Shown here piece by piece: positions 41,884 through 53,166 of a DNA stretch of 64,000 nt. Source of the stretch: Streptomyces sp. NRRL B-1140 (GTDB taxonomy: Bacteria; Actinomycetota; Actinomycetes; Streptomycetales; Streptomycetaceae). Numbering within the stretch: the first letter of the stretch is position 1; every line of letters starts with the position of its first letter. Both the position numbers and the translations under genes were made by a program. Under the pieces are notes generated by a model. That model saw only the letters and a program-made list of their open reading frames with translations, was not told where the DNA came from and searched no databases. The stretch spans positions 186,001-250,000 of the forward strand of contig NZ_LGEA01000036.1 of assembly GCF_001280065.1 (NCBI RefSeq), in the 5' to 3' direction.

Positions 41884-42462
41884 TCACTTCCCCTCGGCTG
41901 CCTCGATGACCCGGCGGAGCCCCGCCGCGAGCTGCTCGGCCTCCGGAGCGTGCTCCGGGTCGAAGGACCACTGCGCCATCAGGCCCATCATGACGGTGAG
42001 ATAGAAGTACCCGAGGGTGTCCACCTGCTCGTCCGTCACGTCGTCCTCGTAACCGCCCTGGAAAAGGGGCAGGATGCCGCGCGCCGCTTCCCGCTGAGCC
42101 CGCACGAGGTGCTCCCGCACCTCTGGCAGCTGATCCCCCATGGCCACGATCTCCATGCTGAGCCGCCAGAGCGAGCCGGGCTCCCGCATGGTCGCGATGA
42201 TGTTCGCCCACACGTCGGTGAAGCGCTCCAGTGACCCCGGCTCGCCCCGCAGCTCACCGCCGCCCTCGAAGGCGTCGGACATGCCCTCCACCATCTCGAC
42301 GTACGCCTGCGCCAGCAGTGCGTCCTTCGAGCCGTAGTGGTAGCCGATCGAGGCCAGGTTGGTCCCCGACTCCTTGACGATGTCGCGCGCGGTGGTGCGC
42401 AGGAAGCCCTTCGCCAGCAGGCAGCGCTTGGCGCCCTCCAGCAGATCCTCACGGTGTCCCAT
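41884..42462 (-). CDS. TetR-family repressor of the adjacent MFS pump
   Basis: A 192-residue TetR protein. HTH about residues 22-45 (LRTTARDIVKESGTNLASIGYHYGSKDALLAQAY), then an all-helical ligand domain. It is divergent from an MFS exporter with an 86-base intergenic region holding a 10-bp inverted repeat over a promoter, the standard local-repressor arrangement. Likely ligand: a substrate of the pump. ATG 42462 after AGGGTGG. Confidence 0.92.
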   Translation of the reverse strand: MGHREDLLEGAKRCLLAKGFLRTTARDIVKESGTNLASIGYHYGSKDALLAQAYVEMVEGMSDAFEGGGELRGEPGSLERFTDVWANIIATMREPGSLWRLSMEIVAMGDQLPEVREHLVRAQREAARGILPLFQGGYEDDVTDEQVDTLGYFYLTVMMGLMAQWSFDPEHAPEAEQLAAGLRRVIEAAEGK

Positions 42463-42494
42463 GGCCCGCCACCCTATCCCGGGATCCAGACGGA

Positions 42495-42531
42495 CGTATT
42501 AAACAGTCGTACTAGACAAGCGTTTAATACG
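42495..42531. promoter_or_regulatory. TetR operator candidate
   Basis: CGTATTAAAC (42495-42504) and GTTTAATACG (42522-42531) are perfect 10-bp inverted arms with a 17-nt centre that includes the -35 box of the MFS promoter. A direct repeat TCGTAC (42507 and 42533) overlaps it. Repressor binding would block RNA polymerase for the pump gene and probably for tetR itself. Confidence 0.7.
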
Positions 42532-42541
42532 CTCGTACAGT
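42513..42541 (+). promoter_or_regulatory. Promoter of the MFS gene (leaderless)
   Basis: -35 TAGACA (42513-42518), a 17-nt spacer, and -10 TACAGT (42536-42541). The start codon ATG at 42549 is 7 nt after the -10, so transcription should begin at or next to the A of the ATG. No Shine-Dalgarno is present, consistent with a leaderless mRNA. Confidence 0.65.
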
Positions 42542-42548
42542 CCTGCTC

Positions 42549-44090
42549 ATGACGACGAACCCGCCCCCTCCCGTCCTCGCCGGCCGCCGTGAATGGACGG
42601 CCCTCGGCGTGCTGATGCTCCCTCTGCTGCTGGTCTCGATGGACGTCTCCGTCCTCTACTTCGCGATCCCCGCGATCAGCGCCGACCTGGAACCGAGCGC
42701 CACCCAGCAGCTGTGGATCTTCGACATCTACGGCTTCGTGCTGGCCGGCCTGCTGATGACGATGGGCTCCCTCGGCGACCGCGTCGGCCGCCGCAGGCTC
42801 CTGCTGATCGGCGCCGCGGCCTTCGGCACGGCCTCCCTGGTCGCGGCCTACGCGAACAGCGCCGAGACCCTGATCGCCGCCCGCGCGGTCCTCGGCATCG
42901 GCGGCGCGACCCTGATGCCCTCCACGATGGCGCTCGTGCGCACGATGTTCACCGACCCCGCCCAGCGCACCAAGGCGATCGGCGTGTGGTCGGGGGTGAT
43001 GACGGCCGGCATCGCGCTCGGCTCGGTGATGAGCGGGGTGCTCGTCGAGCACTTCTGGTGGGGCTCGGTCTTCCTGGTCAACCTGCCCGCGATGCTGCTG
43101 CTCCTGGTCCTCGGTCCCGTCCTGCTGCCCGAGTCGCGCACGCCGGACCCCGGCCGCTTCGACCTGCTGAGCGTCCCGCTGTCGATGGCGGCGGTGCTCC
43201 CCGTGATCTACGGCCTGAAGGAACTCGCGGCCGAGGGCTGGAACGTGCGGTACGCGATGTCGGTGACCGTCGGTCTGCTCTTCGCCGCGCTGTTCGTCCA
43301 CCGCCAGCGCACGGCGGCCTCCCCGCTGATCTCGCCGGACCTGTTCCGGGCCCGCGGCTTCAGCCCGGCCGTGATCCTCAACCTCGCCGCCGCCTTCGGC
43401 ATGATGGGCTCGGCGTACTTCACGACCCAGTACATCCAGTCGGTCCTGGACAAGGGGCCCCTCGAAGCGGCGCTGTGGAGCCTGCTGCCCTCGGTGCCCA
43501 TCGGGCTCGCGGCGCCGGTCGCCGCACAGCTCGTGCAGCGGGGCGTTCCCCGCGCGCACGTCGTCGGCGCGGGCTTCGCGGTCGCCGCGTGCGGTTACGT
43601 GATGCTGGCCCTCGCCGGTACGGACTCCCTGTGGCTGCTGCTGTCCGCGTGCGCCGTCCTGGCCTGCGGCATCGTCGCCGTCATGTCGCAGGTGGCGGAC
43701 CTGGCCCTGAGCGCCGCTCCCGTGGAGAAGGCGGGCGCCGCGTCGTCCCTGCTGGAGACGGGCACGGAGTTCGGCGGCGCGCTGAGCATGGCGTTCCTCG
43801 GCTCCATCGGCACGGCCGTCTTCCGGCACGAGGTCCCGGCCTCGGCACCCGCCGCGGCACGCGAGACCCTGGGCGGCGCCCTGGCCGTGACCGACCGGCT
43901 CCCGGGGCGCGCGGGGGACGCCCTGGCGACGGCGGCGCGCGAGGCCTTCACCAGCGGTATGCACGCGGCGGCCGTCACGGGCGCGGTGCTGCTGGCCGGT
44001 GCGGCGGCAGCGGCGGTGCTGACCCTGCGGCGGGTGGGCGTACGCAAAGACGCCGGACGGGCTGATCAGCTCAGCCCGTCCGGCGTCTGA
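42549..44090 (+). CDS. DHA2-family MFS drug exporter (14 TM)
   Basis: A 513-residue proton-driven exporter of the 14-helix DHA2 family (QacA/SmvA-like). The first helices contain LLVSMDVSVLYFAIPAISADL near residue 22, then motif A, GSLGDRVGRRRLLL near 75, and motif C-like GVWSGVMTAGIALGSVMSG near 143. It likely expels cationic dyes, antiseptics or antibiotics; the Asp in TM1 (SMDVSV) is the kind used by SmvA/QacA. Repressed by the divergent TetR gene by inference. Its last 15 codons form a terminator hairpin. Confidence 0.92.
   Translation: MTTNPPPPVLAGRREWTALGVLMLPLLLVSMDVSVLYFAIPAISADLEPSATQQLWIFDIYGFVLAGLLMTMGSLGDRVGRRRLLLIGAAAFGTASLVAAYANSAETLIAARAVLGIGGATLMPSTMALVRTMFTDPAQRTKAIGVWSGVMTAGIALGSVMSGVLVEHFWWGSVFLVNLPAMLLLLVLGPVLLPESRTPDPGRFDLLSVPLSMAAVLPVIYGLKELAAEGWNVRYAMSVTVGLLFAALFVHRQRTAASPLISPDLFRARGFSPAVILNLAAAFGMMGSAYFTTQYIQSVLDKGPLEAALWSLLPSVPIGLAAPVAAQLVQRGVPRAHVVGAGFAVAACGYVMLALAGTDSLWLLLSACAVLACGIVAVMSQVADLALSAAPVEKAGAASSLLETGTEFGGALSMAFLGSIGTAVFRHEVPASAPAAARETLGGALAVTDRLPGRAGDALATAAREAFTSGMHAAAVTGAVLLAGAAAAAVLTLRRVGVRKDAGRADQLSPSGV
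44048..44088 (+). terminator. Terminator embedded in the end of the MFS gene
   Basis: A perfect 18-bp stem (44048-44065 with 44071-44088) and a 5-nt loop. The 3' arm ends on the first base of the TGA stop, so the hairpin is wholly coding. It faces the convergent serA gene. Confidence 0.75.
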
Positions 44091-44118
44091 GGACGAGCCC
44101 GTTCAGGACGAACGGGTG

Positions 44119-44140
44119 CCCGGGGGGCGGAGCCCCCGGG
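44119..44140 (-). terminator. Terminator after serA
   Basis: CCCGGGGG...CCCCCGGG hairpin of the same kind as at 32627, starting 5 bases past the serA stop. Confidence 0.75.
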
Positions 44141-44144
44141 AAGG

Positions 44145-45734
44145 TCAGGCCAGGTTCACCGAGCGGGCCGAGGTCGCCCCGATCTCCGCGGCCACTTCGG
44201 CCAGCACGTTGGCGGTCACCGTGTCGTCCACGGTCAGGACCGCCAGCGCCTCGCCGCCGGCCACCGCACGCGACACCTGCATGCCGGCGATGTTGAGGCC
44301 CGCCTCGCCGAGGATGCGGCCGACCGTGCCGACGATGCCGGGGCGGTCCTCGTACTTCAGGACCAGCATGTGGTCGGCGAGCGCGAGGTCCACGTCGTAG
44401 TCCCCGACCGCGACGATCTTCTGCAGGTGCTTGGGACCGGCCAGCGTGCCGGACACCGACACCTCCTCGCCGTCGGCGAGGGTGCCGCGCACCGTGACGA
44501 CGTTGCGGTGCTCGGTCGCCTCGGAGCTGGTGGTGAGGCGCACCTCGACGCCACGCTCCTGCGCGAACAGCGGGGCGTTGACGTAGGACACGGTCTCGTC
44601 GACGACGTCCTCGAAGACACCCTTGAGCGCGGACAGCTCCAGCACCTTCACGTCGTGCTGGGTGATCTCGCCGTAGACCTCGACGTCGAGGCGGACCGCG
44701 ACCTCACCGGCGAGCGCCGTGAAGATCCGGCCCAGGCGCTCGGCGAGCGGCAGCCCCGGCTTGACGTCCTCGGCGATGACACCGCCCTGCACGTTCACCG
44801 CGTCCGGCACGAGCTCACCGGCGAGGGCGAGGCGCACCGAGCGGGCGACGGCGATACCGGCCTTCTCCTGCGCCTCGTCGGTGGAGGCACCGAGGTGCGG
44901 GGTGCAGACGACCTGGTCGAACTCGAACAGCGGGGAGTCCGTGCAGGGCTCCTTCGCGTAGACGTCGAGACCGGCACCGGCGACCCGGCCCTCCTTGAGG
45001 GCGGAGTACAGGGCCTCCTCGTCCACGATCCCGCCGCGCGCGGCGTTGACGATGCGCACGCTCGGCTTGACCTTGCGCAGCGCCTCGTCGCCGATGAGGC
45101 CTACGGTCTCGGGGGTCTTGGGGAGGTGCACGGTGATGAAGTCGGAGACCTCGAGCAGCTCGTCCAGCGACAGCACCTTCACGCCCATCTGGGCGGCGCG
45201 GGCGGGCTGGATGTAGGGGTCGTAGGCGACGACCTTCATGCCGAACCCGGACATGCGCTGGGCGACCAGCGCACCGATACGGCCCAGGCCCACGACACCG
45301 AGGGTCTTCTCGGCGAGCTCGACGCCCGTGTACTTGCTGCGCTTCCACTCGCCGTTCTTCAGCGCGGCGTTGGCCTGCGGGATGTGGCGGGCGGTGGCGA
45401 CGAGGAGACCGCAGGCCAGCTCGGCGGCGGTCACGATGTTCGAGGTGGGGGCGTTGACGACCATCACGCCGGCCTTGGTGGCGGCGGAGACGTCCACGTT
45501 GTCCAGGCCGACGCCGGCTCGTGCGACGACCTTCAGCTTGTTCGCGGCGGCGATCGCCTCGGCGTCGACCTTGGTGGCCGAGCGGACCAGGATCGCGTCC
45601 ACGTCGGCGATGGCCGGGAGCAGCTCGGCCCGGTCCGCGCCGTTGCAGTGCCGGATCTCGAAGTCCGGGCCCAGGGCGTCGACGGTGGCGGGCGACAGCT
45701 CTTCAGCGATGAGTACGACGGGTTTCGAGCTCAC
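44145..45734 (-). CDS. serA: D-3-phosphoglycerate dehydrogenase
   Basis: A 529-residue long-form (type I) SerA, first step of serine synthesis. Substrate and NAD domains show VVARAGVGLDNVD near 60, GLGRIGALVAQRM near 146, catalytic Arg in VNAARGGIVDEEAL near 230, and CTPHLGASTDEAQEKAG near 275. The extra intervening domain (about 320-450) and a C-terminal ACT domain (MLVLKYEDRPGIVGTVG onward) are present, so serine feedback is expected as in mycobacteria. The GTG at 45734 is selected because GAGGA lies 5-6 nt upstream and the first residues fit the family. Follows ilvC on the same strand after a terminator. Confidence 0.96.
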   Translation of the reverse strand: MSSKPVVLIAEELSPATVDALGPDFEIRHCNGADRAELLPAIADVDAILVRSATKVDAEAIAAANKLKVVARAGVGLDNVDVSAATKAGVMVVNAPTSNIVTAAELACGLLVATARHIPQANAALKNGEWKRSKYTGVELAEKTLGVVGLGRIGALVAQRMSGFGMKVVAYDPYIQPARAAQMGVKVLSLDELLEVSDFITVHLPKTPETVGLIGDEALRKVKPSVRIVNAARGGIVDEEALYSALKEGRVAGAGLDVYAKEPCTDSPLFEFDQVVCTPHLGASTDEAQEKAGIAVARSVRLALAGELVPDAVNVQGGVIAEDVKPGLPLAERLGRIFTALAGEVAVRLDVEVYGEITQHDVKVLELSALKGVFEDVVDETVSYVNAPLFAQERGVEVRLTTSSEATEHRNVVTVRGTLADGEEVSVSGTLAGPKHLQKIVAVGDYDVDLALADHMLVLKYEDRPGIVGTVGRILGEAGLNIAGMQVSRAVAGGEALAVLTVDDTVTANVLAEVAAEIGATSARSVNLA

Positions 45735-45959
45735 GTGAGTCCTCACAAGTCCAGTGCTGCGGACGGCCGTCCCGACGGCCGCAGGCGGTGGAGGGGGGCT
45801 AGCCGCGGAAGACGCACGACGCTGTGGGCCTGACGCGTATGTGTGCAGCAGTCTAGTGGCGCCTGGGGCGTCGTCCGGTGCCGCTGCGGAAGGATCACCC
45901 GTCCGTGGCCGGACGGGATGGACAACGCCGTACCACCGACGTTACCCGGGGTTCGCCGA

Positions 45960-45989
45960 AGGGGCCGGAACGGGTTCGCTCCGGCCCCT
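45960..45989 (-). terminator. Terminator after ilvC
   Basis: AGGGGCCGGA / TCCGGCCCCT, a 10-bp perfect stem with a 10-nt loop, 12 bases past the ilvC stop. The remaining gap to serA (45735-45959) shows no gene and should hold the serA promoter. Confidence 0.8.
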
Positions 45990-46000
45990 CGGGCAGCGGC

Positions 46001-47645
<1,645 letters not shown>

Positions 47646-47666
47646 GATCTCTTCGGTCTCTCTCGC

Positions 47667-49517
47667 TCAGTCGTCTTCGTTGTCGCCGAAGTCGGGGCGG
47701 ACGTCCCGGGCGGCCATGATCTCGTCGTTGGAGGTGCCGGCGGCGACCATGGGCCAGACCATGGCGTCCTCGTGGACGATGAAGTCGACGACGACGGGGC
47801 GGTCGTTGATGGAGTTCGCCTCTTCGATGACCTTGTCGAGGTCGTCCGGGGACTCGCAGCGGATGGCGTGGCAGCCCATGGCCTCCGACAGCTTCACGAA
47901 GTCGGGGACGCGGGTGCCGCGGGCCTCGGGGTTGACGTCGTCCGGGCCGGAGTGCAGGACCGTGTTGGAGTAGCGCTGGTTGTAGAAGAGGGTCTGCCAC
48001 TGGCGGACCATCCCGAGGGCGCCGTTGTTGATGACGGCGACCTTGATCGGGATGTTGTTCAGGGCGCAGGTGGTCAGTTCCTGGTTGGTCATCTGGAAGC
48101 AGCCGTCGCCGTCGATGGCCCACACGGCCCGCTCGGGCGCTCCGGCCTTGGCTCCCATGGCGGCCGGGACGGCGTAGCCCATCGTTCCGGCGCCGCCGGA
48201 GTTCAGCCAGGTGCCCGGCTTGTCGTACTCGATGAAGTGGGCGGACCACATCTGGTGCTGGCCGACGCCCGCCGCGAAGATCGTGCCCTCGGGGGCGAGC
48301 TGTCCGATGCGCTCGATGACCTGCTGCGGGGAGAGCGAGCCGTCGGCGGGCTGGTCGTAGCCGAGCGGGTAGGTGTCGCGCCAGCGGTTGAGGTCGTTCC
48401 ACCACATGCTGTAGTCGCCCTGGTGGCCCTCGGCGTGCTCCTTCTGCACGGCCTGGATCAGGTCGGCGATGACCTCGCGGGCGTCGCCCACGATCGGCAC
48501 GTCGGCGGCGCGGTTCTTGCCGATCTCGGCCGGGTCGATGTCCGCGTGGACGATCTTGGCGAACGGGGCGAAGCTGTCCAGCTTGCCGGTGACGCGGTCG
48601 TCGAAGCGGGCGCCGAGGGCGACGATCAGGTCGGCCTTCTGCAGTCCGGTGACGGCGGCGACCGAGCCGTGCATGCCGGGCATGCCCAGGTGCTGCGGGT
48701 GCTTGTCGGGGAACGCCCCGAGCGCCATCAGCGTGGTGGTGACAGGAGCACCGGTGAGCTCGGCGAGGACCTTCAGCTCGGCGGTGGCCCTGGCCTTGAG
48801 CACACCGCCGCCGACGTACAGCACGGGCCGGCGGGCCTGGGTGATCAGCTTGGCGGCCTCGCGGATCTGCTTGGCGTGCGGCTTGGTCACCGGGCGGTAG
48901 CCGGGCAGGTCCATGGCGGGGGGCCAGGAGAAGGTCGTCTTCGCCTGGAGGGCGTCCTTGGCGATGTCGACCAGGACCGGGCCGGGGCGGCCGGTGGAGG
49001 CGATGTGGAACGCCTGGGCGATGATCCGCGGGATGTCCTCGGCCTTGGTGACGAGGAAGTTGTGCTTGGTGATCGGCATGGTGATGCCGACGATGTCCGC
49101 CTCCTGGAAGGCGTCCGTGCCGATCGCCTTCGACGCCACCTGGCCGGTGATCGCGACCAGCGGCACGGAGTCCATGTGCGCGTCGGCGATCGGGGTGACC
49201 AGGTTGGTGGCACCGGGGCCGGAGGTGGCCATGCAGACACCGACCTTGCCGGTGGCCTGCGCGTAGCCGGTGGCGGCGTGACCGGCGCCCTGCTCGTGGC
49301 GGACCAGGACGTGGCGCACCCGGGTCGAGTCCATCAGCGGGTCGTAGGCCGGGAGGATCGCACCGCCGGGAATGCCGAATACCGTGTCGGCGCCGACCTC
49401 CTCGAGAGAGCGGATGAGGGACTGCGCGCCCGTCACCTGCTCGGGGGCGGAGTGTCCTCCGGATCGGGGCCGGGGCTGCGGGTGGTGGGCCCCGGTGGCC
49501 TGCTCGGTCATCGGCAT
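47667..49517 (-). CDS. ilvB: Acetolactate synthase large (catalytic) subunit
   Basis: A 616-residue ThDP- and FAD-dependent acetohydroxyacid synthase, first common step of Val/Leu/Ile synthesis. The ThDP-activating Glu is in [15 protein letters not shown] near 78, the FAD-binding middle domain has [12 protein letters not shown] near 283 and [11 protein letters not shown] near 305. The ThDP/Mg motif starts [14 protein letters not shown] near 475 and ends with NN. ATG 49517 (second ATG at 49511) follows GAGAAGAGA. It is preceded by a leader peptide and an attenuator. Confidence 0.97.
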   Translation of the reverse strand: MPMTEQATGAHHPQPRPRSGGHSAPEQVTGAQSLIRSLEEVGADTVFGIPGGAILPAYDPLMDSTRVRHVLVRHEQGAGHAATGYAQATGKVGVCMATSGPGATNLVTPIADAHMDSVPLVAITGQVASKAIGTDAFQEADIVGITMPITKHNFLVTKAEDIPRIIAQAFHIASTGRPGPVLVDIAKDALQAKTTFSWPPAMDLPGYRPVTKPHAKQIREAAKLITQARRPVLYVGGGVLKARATAELKVLAELTGAPVTTTLMALGAFPDKHPQHLGMPGMHGSVAAVTGLQKADLIVALGARFDDRVTGKLDSFAPFAKIVHADIDPAEIGKNRAADVPIVGDAREVIADLIQAVQKEHAEGHQGDYSMWWNDLNRWRDTYPLGYDQPADGSLSPQQVIERIGQLAPEGTIFAAGVGQHQMWSAHFIEYDKPGTWLNSGGAGTMGYAVPAAMGAKAGAPERAVWAIDGDGCFQMTNQELTTCALNNIPIKVAVINNGALGMVRQWQTLFYNQRYSNTVLHSGPDDVNPEARGTRVPDFVKLSEAMGCHAIRCESPDDLDKVIEEANSINDRPVVVDFIVHEDAMVWPMVAAGTSNDEIMAARDVRPDFGDNEDD

Positions 49518-49592
49518 TCTCTTCTCAGATGCTGAGGGTTTTGGCGAGGTTTGTACGGTCTTCGTCTGTTGCACGAAAGGCGCCCGTGCAAC

Positions 49593-49626
49593 AAAAAACC
49601 CCTCGTGCCAAAAGGCAAGCGAGGGG
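49593..49626 (-). terminator. ilvB attenuator terminator
   Basis: Minus strand: CCCCTCGCTTGCC-TTTT-GGCACGAGGGG followed by TTTTTT. The stem runs 49599-49626 and the U run is 49593-49598. It lies between the leader peptide and ilvB, so transcription stops unless the leader ribosome stalls and an alternative structure forms. Confidence 0.9.
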
Positions 49627-49666
49627 AGCGCGCCGGGTGGGGTCGCTGAGCGGTCGAGGCTCAGCG

Positions 49667-49708
49667 TCAGCCGACGCGCTTTCCAAGTACGAGAATTCGG
49701 GTGCGCAT
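49667..49708 (-). CDS. ilvL: ilvB leader peptide [13 protein letters not shown]
   Basis: A 13-codon ORF with the run Ile-Leu-Val-Leu, encoded in part by ATT, GTA and CTT codons that are rare in this genome. GAGAGGG lies 8 nt upstream of its ATG. Its position 40 bases before the attenuator hairpin is the classical arrangement for ribosome-stalling control by branched-chain aminoacyl-tRNA. I recall similar leaders in other Streptomyces ilvB genes. Confidence 0.85.
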   Translation of the reverse strand: MRTRILVLGKRVG

Positions 49709-49741
49709 GGCACTGACCCTCTCCCCGGCACGCACCCACTG

Positions 49742-52735
49742 TCAAGTAGGTGGGACGGGAGTCTCATTATGTGAGCGCAGAGCCGTGCCGCCGATGACGG
49801 CGGACACCCCCGAGGTGTACACCCGCGCGGCGCCACCCGCGAACGCCGGTTCGGACGGTCCTTTCGGCACCGGGTAGTGACCGGCGGCGAGCGCCCGGCG
49901 CAGCCGGTACTCGTCGAGCGGCCCGGAGAAGGCCATGCCCTGCCCGTGCGTGCAGCCCATCGCGCGCAGGGCGACGACCTGTTCGGGCAGATCCACCCCC
50001 TCCGCCACGGACTTCAGCCCGAGGTCGCCCGCGATGCGCAGCAGTCCGGCCGTGATCTTGTACAGGCGCGCGGACTCGACGACGCCCTCGACCAGACCGC
50101 GGTCGAGCTTCAGCACGTCGACGGGGAGCCGCCGAAGGGCCGTGATCGCCGCGTAACCGCTGCCGAAGCCGTCGAGCGCGATCCGTACGCCGACCCGCCG
50201 CAGGGCGCCCAGACGCCGCTCCAGCTCGTCCAGCGAGACCCTCGGGTCGGCGTCCGACAGCTCGATGATCAGCGACCCCGGCGGCAGCCCGTGCCGCGTG
50301 AGCAGCGCCTCGATCGAGCCGAGCGGCATCGACCGGTCCAGCAGCCGACGGGCGCTCATCCGCACGACGACCGGCGCGGACAGCCCGGTCGCGTGCCGCT
50401 CGGCGGCCTGCCCGACGGCCTCCTCGATCATCCACCGGCCCAGCTCGGCGGTCCTGCCGCCGTCCTCGGCCACGCGAAGGAACTCCGCCGGGGTGAAGAG
50501 CACTCCTTGGGAGGAGCGCCAGCGCGCCTGTGCGGACACCGACGAGATCCGGCCGTCCTCCAGGCACACCACCGGCTGGTGCAGCAGGGCGAACTCCCCG
50601 TCGTGCAGTGCGGCCCGCAGCCGGGTGGCGAGCTCGGCCTTGCGCACGACGTCCTGCTGCATCTGCGGCTTGTACAGCTCGACGCGGCCCTTGCCGGCGG
50701 CCTTGGCTCGGTACATGGCCAGGTCGGCGTTGCGCAGCAGTTCCCCGGCGCCGAGGCCGGGTTCCGCGAAGGCGACACCGATGGAGGCGTTGACCCGGAC
50801 ATCGTTGCCGTCGATGAGGTAGGGCTGAGACAGCGTCACCCTGAGGCGGTCGGCGAGCTCCAGTATGTGCCGCTCGCGTGCGTCCCGGTCGCGGGTGTTG
50901 TCCCCGGCGATCAGGGCCGCGAACTCGTCTCCGCCGAGCCGGGAGGCGGTGTCGCCGTGCCGGACGGAGTCCTGGAGCCTGCGGGCGGCCTGGACCAGCA
51001 GCTCGTCCCCGGCCTGGTGCCCGATCGTGTCGTTGACGGCCTTGAAGCCGTCGAGGTCGATGAAGAGCACGGCCGTGTTCCGCAGGGCCACGCCCCGGTC
51101 GGAGGCGCGGCGGCCCGAGAGGGCGTGCTGCACACGCTTGGTGAACAGGGCACGGTTGGGCAGGTCCGTGAGCGGGTCGTGCTCGGCGTTGTGCTGCAAC
51201 TGGGCCTGCAGACGTACCCTCTCGGTCACGTCACGGCTGTTGAAGATGAGGCCGCCCTGATGGCGGTTGACGGTCGACTCGACGTTCAGCCACCCGTCGT
51301 CGCCCGAGCGGAAGCGGCACTCGATGCGTGTGGTGGGTTCCTCGACCGGGTGGGCGGCGAGGAACCGGCGCACCTCGTGCACGACGCAGCCCAGGTCCTC
51401 GGGGTGGATGAGGTTGGCCAGTTCCGTACCCACCAGCTCCTCCGCCGAGCGGCCGTACACCCCGGCGGCTGCCGGGGAGACGTAGCGCAGGACACCGCTG
51501 GGGGCGGCGATCATGATGACGTCGCTGGAGCCCTGCACCAGGGAGCGGAAGTGGTTCTCCTTCTGCGCCAGCTCCTGGGTGAGGGTGATGTTGTCGAGCA
51601 GCATGATGCCCTGGCGCACGACGAGCGCGAGCACCACGGTGCCGCCGGTCAGCAGGACCACCCGGTCGACGCTGCGGCCGTTGAGGACGTTGTAGAGGAT
51701 CCCCAGGGTGCACACGGCGGCCGCGAGATAGGGCGTGAGTGCGGCGAGGGAGCCGGCGATGGGCCGGGCGGCGGCGTACCGGCTGTGCTCGGTGCCGGGC
51801 AGGGGTGCCTGGTGGTGGGCGCCGCCGCGCTGCCCCGGCACGTGCTCGTGCACCACGCGGGTGTGCCCGGCGGGGCCGTGCCGCTCGCTCTCCCCGCGGG
51901 ACCCGGCCCACGGGGCGTACGCCAGGAGCAGTGAGCCGGCGAACCAGCCCGCGTCGAGCAGCTGTCCCGAGCGGTAGTCGTGGTGCATGAGCGGTGAGGT
52001 GAACAGGGCGTCGCACATCACGGTCAGGGCGAGGGCGCCGATGGCGGTGTTCACCGCGGAGCGGTTCACCGCGGACCGCCTGAAGTGCAGGGCGAGGACC
52101 ATGCTCACCAGGGCGATGTCGAGCAGCGGGTACGCCAGCGACAGCGCGATGTGCGCCACGCCGGGCCCTTCCGATTTCGCGGCCTGGGCGAGGGCGAGGC
52201 TCCAGGCCAGTGTCAGCAGCGAGCCGCCGATGAGCCAGGCGTCCAGCCCGAGGCAGACCCAGCCCGCCTTGGTCACCGGCCGTTTGGCGAGCACGAGCAG
52301 TCCGACGATCGCGGGCGGCGCGAAGCAGAGGAAGAACAGGTCGGCGTAGCTCGGACTGGGCACGGGCAGTCCCAGCACCACCTCGTACCACCCCCAGACC
52401 AGGTTGCCCAGGGACGCCATGACCGAGGAGAGGCCGAACAGCAGCCAGGCGGGTCGAAAGCGGGGGCGGCGGCTGCGGGCGTAGAGGAAGCACGACACGG
52501 CGGCGATGCCGGCCGCGGCGCTCAGCCCGAAGTCACCCATGAACAGGGCCACTTGGTACGAACCCCAGCCGAACGCCGCACCTGCGGCGTATCCCGCGCA
52601 GGCCAGGGCGAGGGCCAGTTGGAGGGCCAGGCCAGGCCGGCGGCCGGCGACCGGTGTGCGGGGCAGCAGCGCGCTCGTGGAGGGAGGCTGCGCCCGCAGC
52701 GCTCCGTCCAGCGTGGAGGTGGGGGGCGCGCTCAC
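49742..52735 (-). CDS. Membrane PAS-GGDEF-degenerate EAL c-di-GMP protein
   Basis: A 997-residue protein. An N-terminal integral membrane sensor of about 8-10 helices (35-380) is followed by PAS (about 395-505), GGDEF (about 515-690) and EAL (about 700-950). The diguanylate cyclase motif is intact, RLGGDEF with G601-F605, and an I-site RHGD (592-595) sits five residues before it. The EAL domain is degenerate: the EAL triplet is SAQ (734-736), the VNxS Asn is Arg792, and DDFG is LDGFG. I predict synthesis of c-di-GMP, or GTP/c-di-GMP binding, without phosphodiesterase activity. GTG 52735 has GGGAGGA; its GTGA overlaps the stop of a His-rich ORF. A longer frame to 54103 overlaps the next gene and is rejected. 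Confidence 0.9.
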   Translation of the reverse strand: MSAPPTSTLDGALRAQPPSTSALLPRTPVAGRRPGLALQLALALACAGYAAGAAFGWGSYQVALFMGDFGLSAAAGIAAVSCFLYARSRRPRFRPAWLLFGLSSVMASLGNLVWGWYEVVLGLPVPSPSYADLFFLCFAPPAIVGLLVLAKRPVTKAGWVCLGLDAWLIGGSLLTLAWSLALAQAAKSEGPGVAHIALSLAYPLLDIALVSMVLALHFRRSAVNRSAVNTAIGALALTVMCDALFTSPLMHHDYRSGQLLDAGWFAGSLLLAYAPWAGSRGESERHGPAGHTRVVHEHVPGQRGGAHHQAPLPGTEHSRYAAARPIAGSLAALTPYLAAAVCTLGILYNVLNGRSVDRVVLLTGGTVVLALVVRQGIMLLDNITLTQELAQKENHFRSLVQGSSDVIMIAAPSGVLRYVSPAAAGVYGRSAEELVGTELANLIHPEDLGCVVHEVRRFLAAHPVEEPTTRIECRFRSGDDGWLNVESTVNRHQGGLIFNSRDVTERVRLQAQLQHNAEHDPLTDLPNRALFTKRVQHALSGRRASDRGVALRNTAVLFIDLDGFKAVNDTIGHQAGDELLVQAARRLQDSVRHGDTASRLGGDEFAALIAGDNTRDRDARERHILELADRLRVTLSQPYLIDGNDVRVNASIGVAFAEPGLGAGELLRNADLAMYRAKAAGKGRVELYKPQMQQDVVRKAELATRLRAALHDGEFALLHQPVVCLEDGRISSVSAQARWRSSQGVLFTPAEFLRVAEDGGRTAELGRWMIEEAVGQAAERHATGLSAPVVVRMSARRLLDRSMPLGSIEALLTRHGLPPGSLIIELSDADPRVSLDELERRLGALRRVGVRIALDGFGSGYAAITALRRLPVDVLKLDRGLVEGVVESARLYKITAGLLRIAGDLGLKSVAEGVDLPEQVVALRAMGCTHGQGMAFSGPLDEYRLRRALAAGHYPVPKGPSEPAFAGGAARVYTSGVSAVIGGTALRSHNETPVPPT

Positions 52736-52977
52736 CGGGTCCTCCCGGTGAGCGCGGCTCCCGGCTCCCGCTTGCCCCGCCGGACCGCCTGGGTGTGCGT
52801 TCCGCTCCCGCCGGACCTGCGGTGACGATGACCGTGGTCCGCGCAGGTGCCCTGTTCGCTGTGGTGGGTGTGGTGGCCGGCGTGATCGGCGTGCCGGCCG
52901 CGACTGCTCGCGGCCGCCCGCCAGGGTCGCCGCCGGCAGCCCCGCCCCGTCGGATCGCTCGTCCATAGGCCGTGCAT
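52732..52977 (-). CDS. His-rich small ORF coupled to the GGDEF gene
   Basis: An 81-residue ORF, ATG at 52977 with GAGGGGGG 9 nt upstream, ending in the TGA that overlaps the GTG of the GGDEF gene. The centre is His-rich (HADHAGHHTHHSEQ, then HGHRHRR) with two Cys in the protein, suggesting metal binding if expressed; the rest is Arg/Gly-rich. Third-position GC is high but no family is recognised. It may be a real coupled peptide, or only the 5' leader of the downstream gene. Confidence 0.35.
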   Translation of the reverse strand: MHGLWTSDPTGRGCRRRPWRAAASSRGRHADHAGHHTHHSEQGTCADHGHRHRRSGGSGTHTQAVRRGKREPGAALTGRTR

Positions 52978-53166
52978 CGCCTGTCGCCCCCCTCACAGTC
53001 CGAAGTGTCCGTCCCCCGGCGCCGAACAGTGCCCGGCGCAGCCCCTGTCGGGACGATACACCAGTCTCGTCACTCAGGGACATAGGTTCTCTACGCTCCG
53101 TGACGATCAACAGATATATGAGTACCCACCGCACCCGGGGGATTGCGGACGGTACTCGAAGGTCTC
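52978..53166. other. Intergenic region upstream of GGDEF operon
   Basis: 189 bases with no gene seen; it includes an A/T-richer stretch (53060-53130) that probably carries the promoter of the GGDEF unit. No terminator was found for the dehydrogenase ending at 53167. Confidence 0.35.

Noticed and set aside
52828..52968. 46-residue plus-strand peptide MTVVRAGALF with a hydrophobic start
   Set aside because: No Shine-Dalgarno, and it lies antisense to the better-supported His-rich ORF; kept only as a remote possibility.
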